Source: Sialis fuliginosa
Taxonomy: Eukaryota; Arthropoda; Insecta; Megaloptera; Sialidae
Assembly: GCA_961205875.1 (NCBI GenBank)
Contig: OY540821.1
Location: forward strand, 2,294,001-2,358,000
DNA length: 64,000 nucleotides
Reading direction: 5' to 3'
The notes under the pieces are model-generated. The model made no database searches. It was given only the letters and a program-made list of their open reading frames with translations, and had not been told where the DNA came from. A program made the position numbers and the translations under genes. This document shows, one piece after another, positions 13,501-28,500 of this stretch. Each line of letters opens with the position of its first letter. Position 1 is the first letter of the stretch.

Positions 13501-16500
13501 CCGCTTTAAGAGCAAGTTTTCGAATTGATGGGCTTGTTTTCTGTAATTCTCATGAACTCATGTTACTAGTAAAACCAGTAACTCTTTATTTAATCAATTT
13601 AATTACCAAAGTCCGCAAATATAGTTTGTTTTTTTTTTAAATTATAGCCTTTTATTTTGTTTATGATTTTCTCCAGTAATGGATGAAGTAAAACCAATAA
13701 TGAGCACTCAGTGATGGACACTTACTAATGATTACAAAATGATAAGTACTACGACACAAGACAGAATCGTCAAATTTGAAACAATGTTGCTATGATAATA
13801 TAATAATTAATAAATAAATTATACTAATTATTAGTTAAAATGTCCACGCTGTAAGACAGTTAAATGTATACTACTCGTATAGATTAATATTCAGAAATGG
13901 TAGTAATCAAATATCAACACATATTTCTAATTCAGTAGATATATTTCATTAAAACTTTGCCGTTACTGGGGTCCTTGCCAAGACTAGGTACATTAAAATT
14001 GAGTTCTCACGCATGCACAAAGGGAAAATAGACTGTTACGAACAATATGTTTAACCATCCGGTTTATAATAGTAACTCAATAGGCATCCGGTATCCATAT
14101 ATAATAATATCAGATCAGCATGTCACATGGTCAAAGTGATATAAGTTATATAACAGTGGCAATATTAGTAATCAGTCTACACAAATTTTAAATTGAAAAT
14201 AAATAAATACCGTAGCATTAGCCCATGGAAACACCATTCCCAGGGTAAATATTCCTAGTAAGGGTCCTCCCGTGATTGCAGCCATACTGTTCGCTGCTTG
14301 GATCAGTGTTCCCATCTTTTCTACTATAAACACCATAGCAACACAGATAGTGCCGATTATTACGACTATTATCTTCATTATCGTGCTTGCCTTCTGTTCT
14401 GTTATAGGCTCTTTGCACATTGGACGAATCAAATCTTCTAGAATTACGCCAGTCATAGAGTTTAATCCGGTTGACATAGAGCTGAAAAAAAATTTATTTT
14501 AAAAAAATTCGAACTCGTTTGTCTGTGAACGCTCCACAGTCATAACGGTGAGACTTACAAACATGAAATTTTAAACTTAAGGTTCTTGTATATTGTAGAT
14601 GTGCACCTTCTATTTTTGAAAACCATCACTAAACCGAAAACGGTGCTCAGTAGAAAAAAATGTTTTAAATTAAAGTTGTAGAAAACAATATAATTTATGT
14701 TCTATTCGTTTCCCCCCCCCCCCCCATTTTTTTAGGAAATAATCGATTTTCTTTAAATTTTGAATTTTCGATTATTATTTTTTTTAGATACATAATATAA
14801 GGAAATAATCTAAATCATAAAAAAATGTTTATAATAAAAGTTGTAGGGAACGTTATTTTCTATAATTATTGCCCTATTCTTTTTTGTATCTTTCATGAAT
14901 TGACCAAAAATAATAATTTTAGTTTTATTTAAAAATAATTAATAATAAATTAATTAATATATGAATAGTCTAGTTATCTATGAAAATAAAAGCATTTATT
15001 ATTACAATTGTCAATTAAATAAATGTATAGAAATAATAATATCTAACTAAACCGTGTTAAACTGTTGAAATATTAAATAAATATGAAGCCTTTAACAAAA
15101 CAACATTTTTGTAAACAAAAAAATAACTATACCGTTTTATAATAAAAACGTTTGAAATAAAATCACATAATAGAATTAAAAACAAAAACAACAATTCATA
15201 TAATGTAGTTCATATTCTATTTCTTAGTAGAAAGTGTTAACTTAAGTAATTTCTTTTGTGTCATGATGTATAAAAAAGTCTTGTGCCTACCAGGGCAGTT
15301 TATTTTAAATGCAATCCAGTATAAGTGAAATTAAACTTTGTCAAACAAACCAAAGGAATATTACAATTCCGAATACCTTTAAATTAAATAACTAAACGAT
15401 TGTGAAACAACCCTCTATCATGGATTTTTATACCTTAAAGCTGCACTAAAAACACTGCTGATAAACAAGCCAGGTAGGCCAGGTACCCAACTGGCTATAT
15501 CCATAACGAAAAATGGTAAGAGTTGATCTGGTTTCGAAACACCCCTCGTTATAACCGGGTCACAGTCGTAGAATCTCGCGAATACTACAAGTCCTGTGTA
15601 GCAGCACATTGAAACAATGCAGATTATCCCAACTGCTAGTATCATGATTGTCCAGTTGGCTTTCTTGAGTGTGGGCATCGCCAGACAACGCTGGACCATC
15701 GCTTGATTGACAGAACAACTCGCAAGCCATTGGAAGTAGTTGCCGACGAGCACGGTCCAAAAGGTGTGGCGTAGTGTTGGGTTTGTGTCGAAACTGTAAT
15801 GTCGAAAAAGTTAAAGATAGGAACCCAGTGGCGTAGTAAGAAAAAATTTGGGGTGGGGGGTAATACATATGAGTTAAATTTTTTTAAGGTGTTTTGAACT
15901 GATTACTTGAAAAACGGAGAAACTGTGGTTTCTTAGTCACTAAACTAAAAATACACCTTAACCACAAAAATTAAATTTGAACTGATGTTTTCTCAAAACA
16001 TACGTTTTTTTAGAACACTGAATATTTTGGGGGGAGGGTTCATACCCCCCCCCCCCCGGTACTACGCTACTGTAAGAACCTAGTAATCAGTGTTGAATCC
16101 AGTGGGAGGGAATTTGTAAATTCTAGGTAACCCAATCATTTTAGATTTTTTCACGAGAAAAACTGTCGAGTTAAAACTTTTGACGCAGTTGTAAAATATA
16201 GGCATATATAATAAAAATGAAGCTAGATTGTATGTTTATCTATTTTTAATGATTTTTGACTTATCAAAAATCATTAAAAATTACACTTATGTAACGGGCG
16301 TTACACACCACAATAATATAAATAATTTTTACTTCATTGCTTGGAGTTGTTAAATGTTAAGTGATTTTTAAAATAAAATGTAATAATGTAAAAGGTGTTC
16401 TTTCTTATTGGGTCTTACCATTTAGGCGTTAATTTATTAAGAAGTGAGTTTTTTACGCAAAAAATAAATAAAACAAAAAAGTCAGTAAAAGTAGCGGTTA

Positions 16501-19500
16501 GTTTGGACTCGCCCAATTACTAATAGTATAGTAATATACTTTTCAAATAAAATTATTTAATTATTACTTAAATATTTCAATACGACCAGTATCCATGCTC
16601 CTCTGTAAGACAGTCCAGACTCCCCCCACTTTGATTGTGCCCAGAACCATCACGATGACTACCCCAAAAAACATGACTATAGTCTGGATCGTGTCTGTCC
16701 ATACCACTGCTTTCAAACCACCCTGGAACAAAACACAAAAGTAATTAATTCAAATAGAAAAGTAATACATTTATGGAATCAAAAGTAAGTTTATTTTTAT
16801 TTATTGTTACTTGGGGTTTAAGTTAGAGGAGGGATGGAGGGAAGATATATATATTAATCAATTACTCACCACAGTCGTATAAAAAATGCAAATAATACAT
16901 GTTATTGGCGTTACTAGATGAAGATTCACTCCAGTTACTGAAATAATAAAAATTATTAATTGATATCGATTTTTATTTTTGAAGTTATACTTCCTTAGGC
17001 GCGTTCAGGAAGAAATTTTAGTAATGCAACGGAAACAAAATGAGCGCGCACCATGCAACGGAAACAATTTAACACTATGAAGTTAGATTAGGTGTTGATA
17101 ATACAGATTTCTGTTATGATAATCGGTAAAAAATGTTTTTAGGCATAGACATAGAGAATGGGCCACGTATCTCACTCGAAAACAGAGTCGTGTCAAAAGA
17201 AAGAGATAGAAACAGGTTTGGAATATACTTGTCCTTTTTTTAAACAGGAGTGTAACTATTTCATTCTTGGCCCCGAACATTAAAAATATTCATAGCCAAC
17301 AACATATTTAAAGCCAACAAAAACATGGCAAAAAGAAAAGACATTGAACTTTTGTTTTATTTTTTCCTTTTTTTTCTTTTTTTTTCTTTTTTTTTATTTT
17401 TTTATTTTTTTTGCAATACCAGGATGTTTTTGTTGGCTTTTCAAAAAATGTTCAAAGTTTATTTTTTCAATTTAAACATTTTATTTGACTTGTGTGTATT
17501 TCAAAATGTCATTTTTCAAACCGCGAAAACCACTAATTTTAGAGATATGATATGCTGTACAAAAAGTGTTCAGAATTTATCGCACAATTCAAAAATGGTA
17601 TAATATATAGGGTGTTCCATTTAAAAAAATCAATGATGACTGCATATGTTTTTCCTGAGACACCCTGTATACAATTTTCTTATGTCAAAAAATCCGCAAC
17701 TAAAAATACTAATCGACGGATCCGAGCGTTTTTCCACAAAATAATTACCTGAATTTTAAACGAATTTGTTCCTTTCATCGTGAACGCACTGTATATAAAG
17801 AGGTTAAAAAACAAAAAATAATTAACGTTATAAAAAATTTATTTAAAAAAAAAACAATTATTGATTTCTAAATAATATACGTTTCGTATTTTTTGACCCA
17901 ATTTTAATATTTTGTTCTTCCTTTTTCGTAGCTTCGTAATGTAACCTAATATCAAAAAAAATATTAAAAATTTTATTAAGTAGATTTTGAACTTCTAATG
18001 CCGTGTTCAGACCAAAAAAACAAAACAGCAACATCGTGTCTTTTTGACAAAAGTGCAATAAACCCTATGCATTTTTAAATACGACGTGTTTTCAAACACC
18101 GTGTTGCTGTTTTGTTTTCTTTGGTGTGAACACCGCATAAGATTTTTTTATTTAGAAACCATAAACTTTATAAAAATGTACAAGATATAAAAAAATATTT
18201 TTGTCTAATTAAACGTAGGCAAAAACAAACAAAAATACAAAATTCTAAAAAAAAATCTAGTATGATTCTTCAAGTTTTATTAGACCAAAATAAACATTTT
18301 TTGTATCTTGAACTTTTTTCTCTAGAGTTGATAATTTCTGAGTAAAAAATTCTTGAATGTTCAAAATCTCAAAATTATTTTCTTAGATATCTTGGAAAGT
18401 TTAGGAAGTTTAGGTTGTTCAAAAAAAGTTGTCAATAAAAAATTAAAAAGTTGTCAATAAAAAATTCGTTTTTTTCACGTAGAATAAGATTAGGTACTAA
18501 ATATGTTAACCTTCAAATAACCTTGAAGGCCAGATTAAAGTATCAAATAAATATTACTATTCGATTACCTCCTCACAACCAAGTATCTTTTGGTCTAGAC
18601 ATTTTTTTCAAATATGCTATACTTCTGAGATAAAAACACTTTAAATGCCCCACCCTGTATAATATAATACTATATGTATAATACTATAAGGTAAAAATCA
18701 TTACTTTTGTGCGAGGTCTTTCTTTTGCTCTACTGCTAAAACGGCTCATTTATGAACATAGGTTTATTAACAAAAAACAATTGTTATGATGTCCTCTACA
18801 ATTCCTGAAAGTTTGTCGGTATGTTTATGAGACATCCTGTATATTACAGTATCCTCAACTTGACTGTGCGCCCACGTAAATGAACATACGTTAATGATCC
18901 TTACCTTGACTGAAAGCCAATGCAGGAACGTATATGACTATTGGAATATACAGCATTTGCTTCATCAGAAATATACAACATCCTAATAAGCGAACTTTTG
19001 AATTGAATCGAATCTTCAGATACTGAAATATAAATATATTATTATGTTACAAGCAAACATCCCCAGGTGCCACTCTCCGATTTTAATGAAACTTGGTAAA
19101 AATGTTTTTTGGGTAAAAATTAAGGATACGTATTTTTTATACGTGCCTGTTTTTAAGTTTAGGTGGTGAAATCGACCCTTGAAAATGAGGGTAAAATTTT
19201 TAATTTGTAAATAGCTCGTAAACCGCTTGGAATAGTGGTTTGTGCATAGCACAAAATTTGTTTGGTATTACAGGAGCTATAAAATACCATAAATGTGGCA
19301 CCCCCTATAATTTTTATTTGAGGGGTATAATGAACACCCCTCAACTTTTTTCAAAAATTATTTTGTTTTCTTTCATAAATCAGTAGAGTGTAGTATTCTG
19401 AATACAATGATATAAAATTTCAAAATACGTATCTTCAAACTTCGGAGATATCGGCACTTTTGTAAAAATGTTGCAACTACTTTATAAAATCTGAAAATTT

Positions 19501-22500
19501 ATTTGTAAACAGTATACTATGTAAGAACCCCTTTTATCATAATCAGCCTTCAAAATCTTGCAACCACTCTATTGATTTATGAAAGAACAAATAATAATTT
19601 TTGAAAAAGTTGAGGGGTGTCCATTATACCCCTCAAATTAAAATTATAGGGGGTACCACATTTATGCTATTTTATAGCTCTTGTAATACCAAACAAATTT
19701 TGTATTATACCCAAGCCACTATTCCACGCGGTTTACGAGCTATTTACAAATTAAAAATTTTACCCTCATTTTCAAGGGTCGATTTCACCACCTAAACTTA
19801 AAAACGGACACGTATAAAAAAATATGTGTCCTTAATTTTTATCCAAAGAACATTTTTACCATGTTTCATTAAAATCGGAGAGTGGCACCTGGGGATGTTT
19901 GCTTGTTAGTTCATCAGAAGATTTAAGCTAGAAAAAAATTACAGAGTACATTTTTTTCAAGAAATTGGTAGATTTTGATGAATAGAACATGGTGATAACT
20001 TTTCCTCCCCTTCCAAGGGGAGTGCATAACTTTCTGTCTAAAATCAATTGTTTGTGAATAGCACTGGGGCAATCAATTTTAGGATAAAGTAGGTTATATA
20101 AATCTTAAAGCTGATAAAATTTAAACAAAATAGTGTTTTATAAATCTTAAAGCTGATAAAATTTTAAACAAAATGGTGTTTTTAAAAATTATGTGTCACA
20201 AATAGTTATTGAAATTGAACCCGCGAAAAAATCATTTAGCGATGTCGAGTTTGGAAACCACACCTAAAATGTAGAGTTCCGTTCAACCGCTGTCTTTAAT
20301 ATGTGTTTAATTAAATTTTAAGTAATATAAGAGAAAAGAGTGTCCTAAATAATGCTTTGCACCCAATGTCGAAATCTCGATAAATGTTTGAATTATAATT
20401 GAGTGCTTATAATTCTAATTATTACAAAAATTTAATAAAAATTATTCATGTTTTTCAACAACCACAAAGAAGACCTTCTACAACGAATAAAATAAAATCC
20501 AGCTAGGGATCCATAGAACATTTAATTCCCTAAATAATGGTTCTTGTCTGACCGTGATTACTTTTAAATTGTTCAAGTTATAGGTACATATACAATTATA
20601 CATATATATATAAAGCACGTAATTTAAATTATAATTATCACAATTGTATTCAAAAACAGTGTATATTAAAAGTTTTTGTTTTGAAAATTTGTCTTTATAT
20701 ACTTACCTATAACTTGAACAATAAAAAAGTAATCACGGTCGGACAGGAACCATTATTTAGGGTATTAAATATTTTATGGATTCCTAGCTGGATTTTATTT
20801 TATTCGTTGTAGAAGTTCTTTGTGGTTGTCGAAAAACATGAATAATTTTACTAACATAAGTATGTGATTGAACCATACATGTTTCTTGAAATATATTTTT
20901 TTCGGAAGCCTGATTATTTACCTCATAACTGGACGTGATTTGCAGAGTATAGAACACCGGTAAATACACGATTGCCATGGTAACAGATACGAAAAATTCT
21001 GATATGATTATCACCCATAATTGCGTTCCATATATGTACATTTCAGCCGGGATTCCCAACAAGCTGATACCTGATATGTAGCTGTAAATATATAAAGATA
21101 ATGTTAGTTGTTGCTAAATGAAATAGAGCAGTGATTCTTAAACTAGGATCCGCGGACCCCCGGGGGTCCACTGAGCTTTTGCTGTGGGTCCGTAAAACAT
21201 GTTTGGCATAAATTGAAGTACTTTTACATTTCTATCTACCAGTTATTAATTAGTATTTAACGACCTTCTTTAATAATAATAATAACATAAGTTATTCAAT
21301 ATTAAAATTAGTAAAAATTAGCTGGCATTTAAAACGTGGCATGGTTGATTAAAGGGTTTGTGACGTCACAATTCGTATTCTGTATAGAATAACCTTACTT
21401 TTAATTTTGCTTCCTCGCAATATTGAAGATACGAGAAGCTATGTGATCGTTTCAGATTGAGACAAAAAAAATGTTCTCCGATTTCAAAATTTTAAATTGA
21501 TCTTTCCGTTTCACGTCAAGACAAACACTTTTCGTTCCGTGTCTGTCTGTCCGTGTGTGCGTGTGGGTGTCCGTCTGTCCTCTGAATCCTTGTCACACGC
21601 ATAACTCATGAACCACTAAACCGATATTGTTGAAACTTGGTCGGATGGTTGGGTCTGGCTTGAGGACAGTCCTATTTCAAAATCATCAAAATCGTGTGTA
21701 AAGGGGAGGGGTAACATTTATTTTAAAAAATGTGTTATTTTTCAAAATTGATATTTGCTTGGACATATTCAATGTCAGTTTGACGTTTAAAATGTCATTT
21801 TGGCGTTTTAAATGTCATTTTGACGTTTTAAATATCATTTTGACGTTTGCATAAATTTAGATTTAAATTGAAATTGTCAAAAAATTAAAAATATACAAAA
21901 AAATAATCAGGTGCGTTTTAAGAAAAATTTTGAACTAATATTTTTTAGTAAAATTGTATAAAAATTAAATGGTTAACCTATTCCAGGCAATTTATCTAAA
22001 CACTATCGGTTTTTATTTAAATTGTTGAAAAATTAACTACCTTAGCACGAAGAATGCACTGTGCATTTACTTGGCAGATGTTTTTTTTTCATTGTAATTA
22101 TTCTTCAATCACTTTATAATTATTAAGTGTCATAAAAATTAATTTTTCGTTATGTGTTCAACAAAGATCAAAAAATGTTAATTACTATTTAAAATTTCGT
22201 AATTCGATACTCATTAGACAAAGAAAGTATTACTAACTTTTATATTGATCTCAATAAAATACATTAAAATAAAATTGAATTTTTATTCTGCATTACTGCG
22301 TTTTACCTCTGACAAGAAACTATTTAAATAATTAAAACAGTGGAAAAAGGAATACTTCTGTTTAACAGAATACAAAGGCAGTAAATCACATCTTACTGCT
22401 TTTATATTTTTAGAAATAAAAGACAGTAATGTCCGGTATGATGCAAAATTTGCAAGTTTGCTAACAGTTTCAAACGAGGTATCAAACTTATATGACAATT

Positions 22501-25500
22501 CTCTTCGAGTTGTTAACAGATAGTTTCATGTGCAGTAAGGTGATTTTTACCGTTTTTACTCAAGATTAGTAAATATACTTTACATACCTTTGTTTTTACT
22601 TCCTATGCACGAAACTATCTGTCAAAAACTAGAACTGTCATATAAGTTTGATACTCCATTTGAGAATTCTTGCAAATTTGCGAGCTCCTTTATAATATTC
22701 AGATATTATAAATTACTAGCTGACACCCGCAGCTTCGCTTGCGTGGATTTCGAATCTAATGACAACCCTCCATACGTGACATGGGGTTAAATATTTAATT
22801 TTTCCTTTATTTGTTTGTTATTGATTATACAAAATCGTAAATATCTCTGCTCCTATGCAAGATAGGTGTTGTTTTCCCCCTAACACCCCCTCCCCCACAG
22901 TATTTTTCAAATAAATCAAAATCAAATAAAACTGATTACAACCCTCCATAAATGACAGGGGGTGAAATATATTTTTTTTCTTTAGTTTAACTTTTATTCA
23001 TTATACAAAATCGTAAATATCTCGGCTCCTATGCAATATAAGGGGTTGTTTTTCTCCTTATACCCCCCTCCCCTGAATTATTTTTCCCGCTGGATCGAAT
23101 GAAACTAATTACAACCTTCCATACGTGACAGGGGATGAAATATTAAATAATTATTTATTTTTATTCATTACCTATACAAAATCGTAAATATCTCGAAACC
23201 CACCCCCCGTCGACTCCCGCCATTAAGGGTTGAATGTCGAAATTTGTATTTTTATTGAAGACTGTTTTGCCCGAATTCACCTTTATTACTTAAGCAGTTA
23301 TGTCGATAAATATATCAAAATTTCAAAAAGTTAACGCCCCCGCCATCCCTTAGGGGTTGAATTTTCGAAAATTTTATTTGCCTTGTAGATTATTTGTGCA
23401 AAGTTTCATTCGAGTGAATACAAACAAACAAAAAAATTTCTCATACAAATTTTTCCACCCCCTTGCAATATTTTAGGGATTGAATTTTGGGAAATGCTGA
23501 AATACGTGTTTCATTGTTTGTATTGAAGAGTATTTATTTTAAGTTTCAAGTAAATCCGACCAAAAAATATTTTTCCCATACAAACTTTTACACCCTCTTT
23601 TAACCCCTTAGGGGTTGATTATCGAAAAATCCTTTCTTAGTGGGTGGTTACGTCATAAAAGGAAGATACCCTTAAAATTTCACGTTTCTATGACCAGGGG
23701 TTTCGGCTGGGCGATGATGAATCAGTCAGGACATGTTATTATATGTATATAGATAAGTCACTCAATTTAGGCATTTTGATGAATTATAATCTAAAATTAT
23801 ACTCAAATGACTTAATTATAATGAAGTCATGTAACTTATCATTGGCCGCTAAATAAATTTTATGAAAAAATATATTATTAATTAAGTTTAAAAAAATCAA
23901 AAACTTCAAGTTCAGTTTTCTTCGTTTTTACTATTTACACCTTATTGCCCATTACCTAAGCATGGCAGAATAGTAAGATCAGTTTTTGATGCGAATTTTC
24001 CAAAGGAAATAATATTCTGGAAGGAATGGGAGAGGAATAAATTTGGAATGAAAAATGGAAAATTTCAATCATTTTTAGGTTTCCGTAGAAAACTAGGAAA
24101 CCTTATAGTTTCGCCATGTCCGTCCGTCCGTCCTCAAAAATTTTAAGCCGATTAAGATGAAATTTGGTATAAATACGAACACTGATAACCCAAAAACAGA
24201 AATGATAATATTTTTGAAAAAAAAAAATTTTTTGGACCCCCTTTCCATAGACTGAAAAGTATTTTCAAAAAAATTTTTTCACTTAATACATTAAGTGGGA
24301 TGTCTTTAGATAGGTCTCCTAAAATGCAATAAAAAATGCAATATGACATTTTGATTTTAACCCTTCAGTCACGATATATTTGCGTTCAAAGTCGTGATAA
24401 AAGCGTCCCCCCCCCTTAATTTCTAAACTATCAATTTAAAAAATCTTAAAAAATTCATGAATGTAGCCTTTGATTAGTACTTCCACTGAAAATTATAACG
24501 AACACTGTCAAAATTATTTTGGACCCCCCTCCCATAGACTGAAAAGTGAACTCACAATTTTTTATTCACATATTCCATTGAGTGGAAGGTCATTGGATAG
24601 GTCTTCTAAAATGCAACAAAAAATGTTAAATGACCTTTTGATTTTAACCCTTCAGTCACGATATATTTGCATTTAAATGTCGTTATCAGAGCGTCCCCCC
24701 CCCTTAATTTCTAAACTATCTTTTCAAAAAATCTGAAAAAAATTTAGAATGTAGCTTTTAATTAGTACTTCCACTGAAAATTATAACGAACACTCTCAAA
24801 ATTATTTTGGACCCCCCTCCCATAGACTGAAAAATGAACTCACATTTTTTTTTACTTAACCCATTGAGTGGGGTATCTTTAGATAGGTCTCCTAAAATAC
24901 AACAAAAAATGTTATATGATATTTTGATTTTAACCCTTCAGTCACGTTATATTTGCATTTAAATGTCGTTATCAGAGCGTCCGTTGAAATAACTTTTGTT
25001 TATAAATCGTAATGACTACGGAAACCTATCATGTGCGTGCCCAACACGCACTTGGCCGTTTTATTATTTAATGGTTTTTGAGAAAAAAACTTTTTTCAAT
25101 AATTATAATTATATAATTATAATTTAAATAAAAATTCATAACTTTTGTGGTCTTATCGATTCATTTGAAAAAAATATATGTTATAGATATAACTAGGGGT
25201 GATCTATGAAAAAAATATAAACTTCCAAAACCCTTAGTATCTATCCTCAAAAAAAAAATTTGACAAAAAAAATTTTTTTTTAACTATGATAATTCATTAA
25301 CACACCTCCAATTTATTTCTTTTTTACATCTATATATATACTATTCTATAAAATATATTTTTTTCAAAATTCTAAAAAGTAAGCGTCATTTTGAAAAAAA
25401 TATTATATTTTTGTTTTTCAAATAAATCGAAAACTATTAATTTGACAAAAAAATTAATTCAAACTCTTTTGTAGAATAGAAATTTTTTACAAAATTGTAA

Positions 25501-28500
25501 ATAATTATTTTTCTCGTACCTCAAATAGTTTACGAGTTATTGAGAATTTTCAAAAATACGATTTTTCTAGCAATTTTTAATTATCTTTTTCTTAAAAAAC
25601 AAAATATTTGATATAAACATCGCTAAAATAGTTTTATATTAAATTATAATGCTAATAGTTTTTATTAATATGTTTTAATTAAAGTATGTACGCTTAAATC
25701 AGTGGTTCTCAGAAAAAATGTGAGATCTTCAAGACACTGCTATTATATATGTCATTATTTAGTCAACTTTTTGGCAAATGTGCTTTAAACGTATAGGTAT
25801 AATTGTGAAATTGGGAAAAGTAAAGCAGCGTATGGTATGTGCTTTGAAAATTTCGCGGCATGTTAATGTTTCCTTTTTGCATTTCAAGATATGTATGTTT
25901 TATCTTAGGACTATTAAAGTACTCTCAGAATTAAATTAATAATTAATTCAACACTTTATTATTTATTGAATAATATATCCTCATGATAATTAACTATTAG
26001 CATTATAATTTAATGCAAAAATAATTTAGTGATATTTAAAACAAATAAAAAATGATCAATAATATATTTAAATATTTATAAGCATATAAACTATAATAAA
26101 AACATATTATTAAAAATTGTTGGCATTATAATTTTACTAGTTTAGTGATATTTATAATAAATAATTTGTTTTTGAAAATTCTCAATAACTCGTAAACTAT
26201 TTGAGATATGAGAAAAATAGTAATATACAATTTTGTAGAGAATGAATTTAATTTTCTTCAGTATAGTTAGAATATTTTTTTTGTCAAATCAATAGTTTTC
26301 GATTTATTTTAAAAAATATATATTATTTTTTTCAAAATGACGCTTACTTTTTAGAATTTTGAAAAAAAAATATTTTGTGGAATAGTATATATAGATGTAA
26401 AAAATAAATAAATTTAAGGTGTGGCAATGAATTATTTTAGTTAAAAAAAAAAATTTTTGTCAAATTTTTTTTTTGAGGGCAGATACTAAGGGTTCTAGAA
26501 GTTTATATTTTTTCATAGATCACCCCTGGTTATATCTATAACATATATTTTTTTCAAATGAATCGATAAGACCAATCAAAAGTTATGAATTTTTATTTAA
26601 ATTATTGAAAAAAATTTTTTCTCAAAAACCATTAAATAAAAATGGTTGAAATTTTCAGAAAAAAATAATTTTTTGTAACCAATCATAACCTCCAAATTTC
26701 GTTAGAAAAGTCGCAGGGGCACTTTTTGAATGCTTACCCGGCTATACCCTTTAAAAAAAAATTAAATATACATATATAAATATAAAATTAAATTGGGAGC
26801 GGCAAATTTGAGGTAGCAAAGAAAAAAAGTCAGCAAAATTCGTAAAAGGTGCAAAATTGTAGATTGGAGGCGGTAAATTTGAGGTAGCAACGACAAAAAA
26901 GTCTTCAATTTTCATTTTTAGCATACATATAGTGTAGAAGGGGGAGGGACGGCAAATTTGCTATCTGCCCCGGGCGGCAAAAACCTACTTTTCGTCACTG
27001 AATTTACCTGACCGGAATTTACCATTTCCGGCCAAAACCGGGATAAAATCGAAAATTTCGGTACACCCTTATTTATTATTATATATTATAATTAAGTACG
27101 TTTAATTAAACAAGTGTCCAGCACTAGGGTATTAATTAACGAAATTAAGGGCATAAAGAATATGTCTGCCTCTTTTTTTAATGTATAATAGGAATGTTCC
27201 TGTCGCGTGCTATTTAGCACACGAGCTACAGATTTGTCAACCCTAACTTATGTAGATCATTAATGTAATGTAGATTTATAATTTTAAAATTGAACCAGAT
27301 ATGTATTAAGAACATTTTATAATATGTTTTAAATTTGTTACAAGTGGACAATATTGTTAAAATTATAATTGTGCAAATTATTGTAGTCGACAATTGCAAA
27401 CAACGCGTGTGTCTAGACTCATGACAAATGTTTGTACAAATTTTTATAGATTAATTCGCTACATTATAATTAATTATTATTGGCAATTACATAGGACCTT
27501 GCGCTTTTAGAGACCTCGTAATTTCGACGTTATATAATGTTGATAATAATCGCAAAGCCGTTAAACTAAAAATACATCAAAAATAAATAGATATAAAACT
27601 ATGACCAAAATAAAATGACCAAGTGCGTGTTAAGCACGCAGTTTAGAAATTAGAGGGAGGGGACGCTCTGATAACCACAATGAAAAACAAATATACCGTG
27701 ACCAGTGGTGTAGTAGCGGGGGGGAGTTTCGGGGACGACCCCCACCCCCCCCCCCCGAAATATCTGTGTTTTAAAAAAACATATGTTTTAAGAAAACATC
27801 AGTTTAAAATACCTTCAAAAAAATTAACTGATATGTTTTTACCCCCCCCCCCCCCATTTTTTTCTTACTACGTCACTGCTCGTGACTGAAGGGTTAAATC
27901 AAAAGGTCATATAACATTTTTTGTTGCATTTTAGGAGACCTATGTATCTAAAGACTCAATGGGATAAGTGAAAAAAAGGAAGTAAACTTTTCAGTCTATG
28001 GGAGGGAGATCCAAAAAACTTTTGACAGTGTTCGTTATAATTTCTATTGAATGCTACATTCTAGAATTGTTCAGATTTTTTACATCAATAGTTTTGAAAC
28101 TAGAGACGCACTGATAACGATTATGAACGCAAATATATCGTGACTGAAGTGTTAAAATAAAAAGGTCATATAACATTTTTTGTTGCATTTTATGAGACCT
28201 ATCTAAATACATCCCACTCAATGGGATAAAAAATAAAAATTTTGAATATACTTTTTAGTCTATAGTCTGTGGGAATGGGGTCCAAAAAATATTTTTTTTT
28301 TCAAAAATCTCATCATTTCTGTTTTTGAGTTACGTATGCTAAATTTTATCTTAACCCATTAACGCCCAGCGTCCTATATATATATATATATGACAGCAAG
28401 TTTAATGCTCGCTTTTGTTCATGTTTCCTAAAACAAAGGCGATCAAAAAAAAACTCACTGTCCTATATATAGGACGCTGGGCGTTAACGGGTTAATCGGT

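Noticed and set aside
19159..19795. Mirror ORFs containing GVHYTPQIKIIGG
   Set aside because: Arms of the 19050-19905 foldback, with no protein-family features.
28375..28390. TATA promoter
   Set aside because: The TATATA run is part of the piggyBac-like MITE arm.
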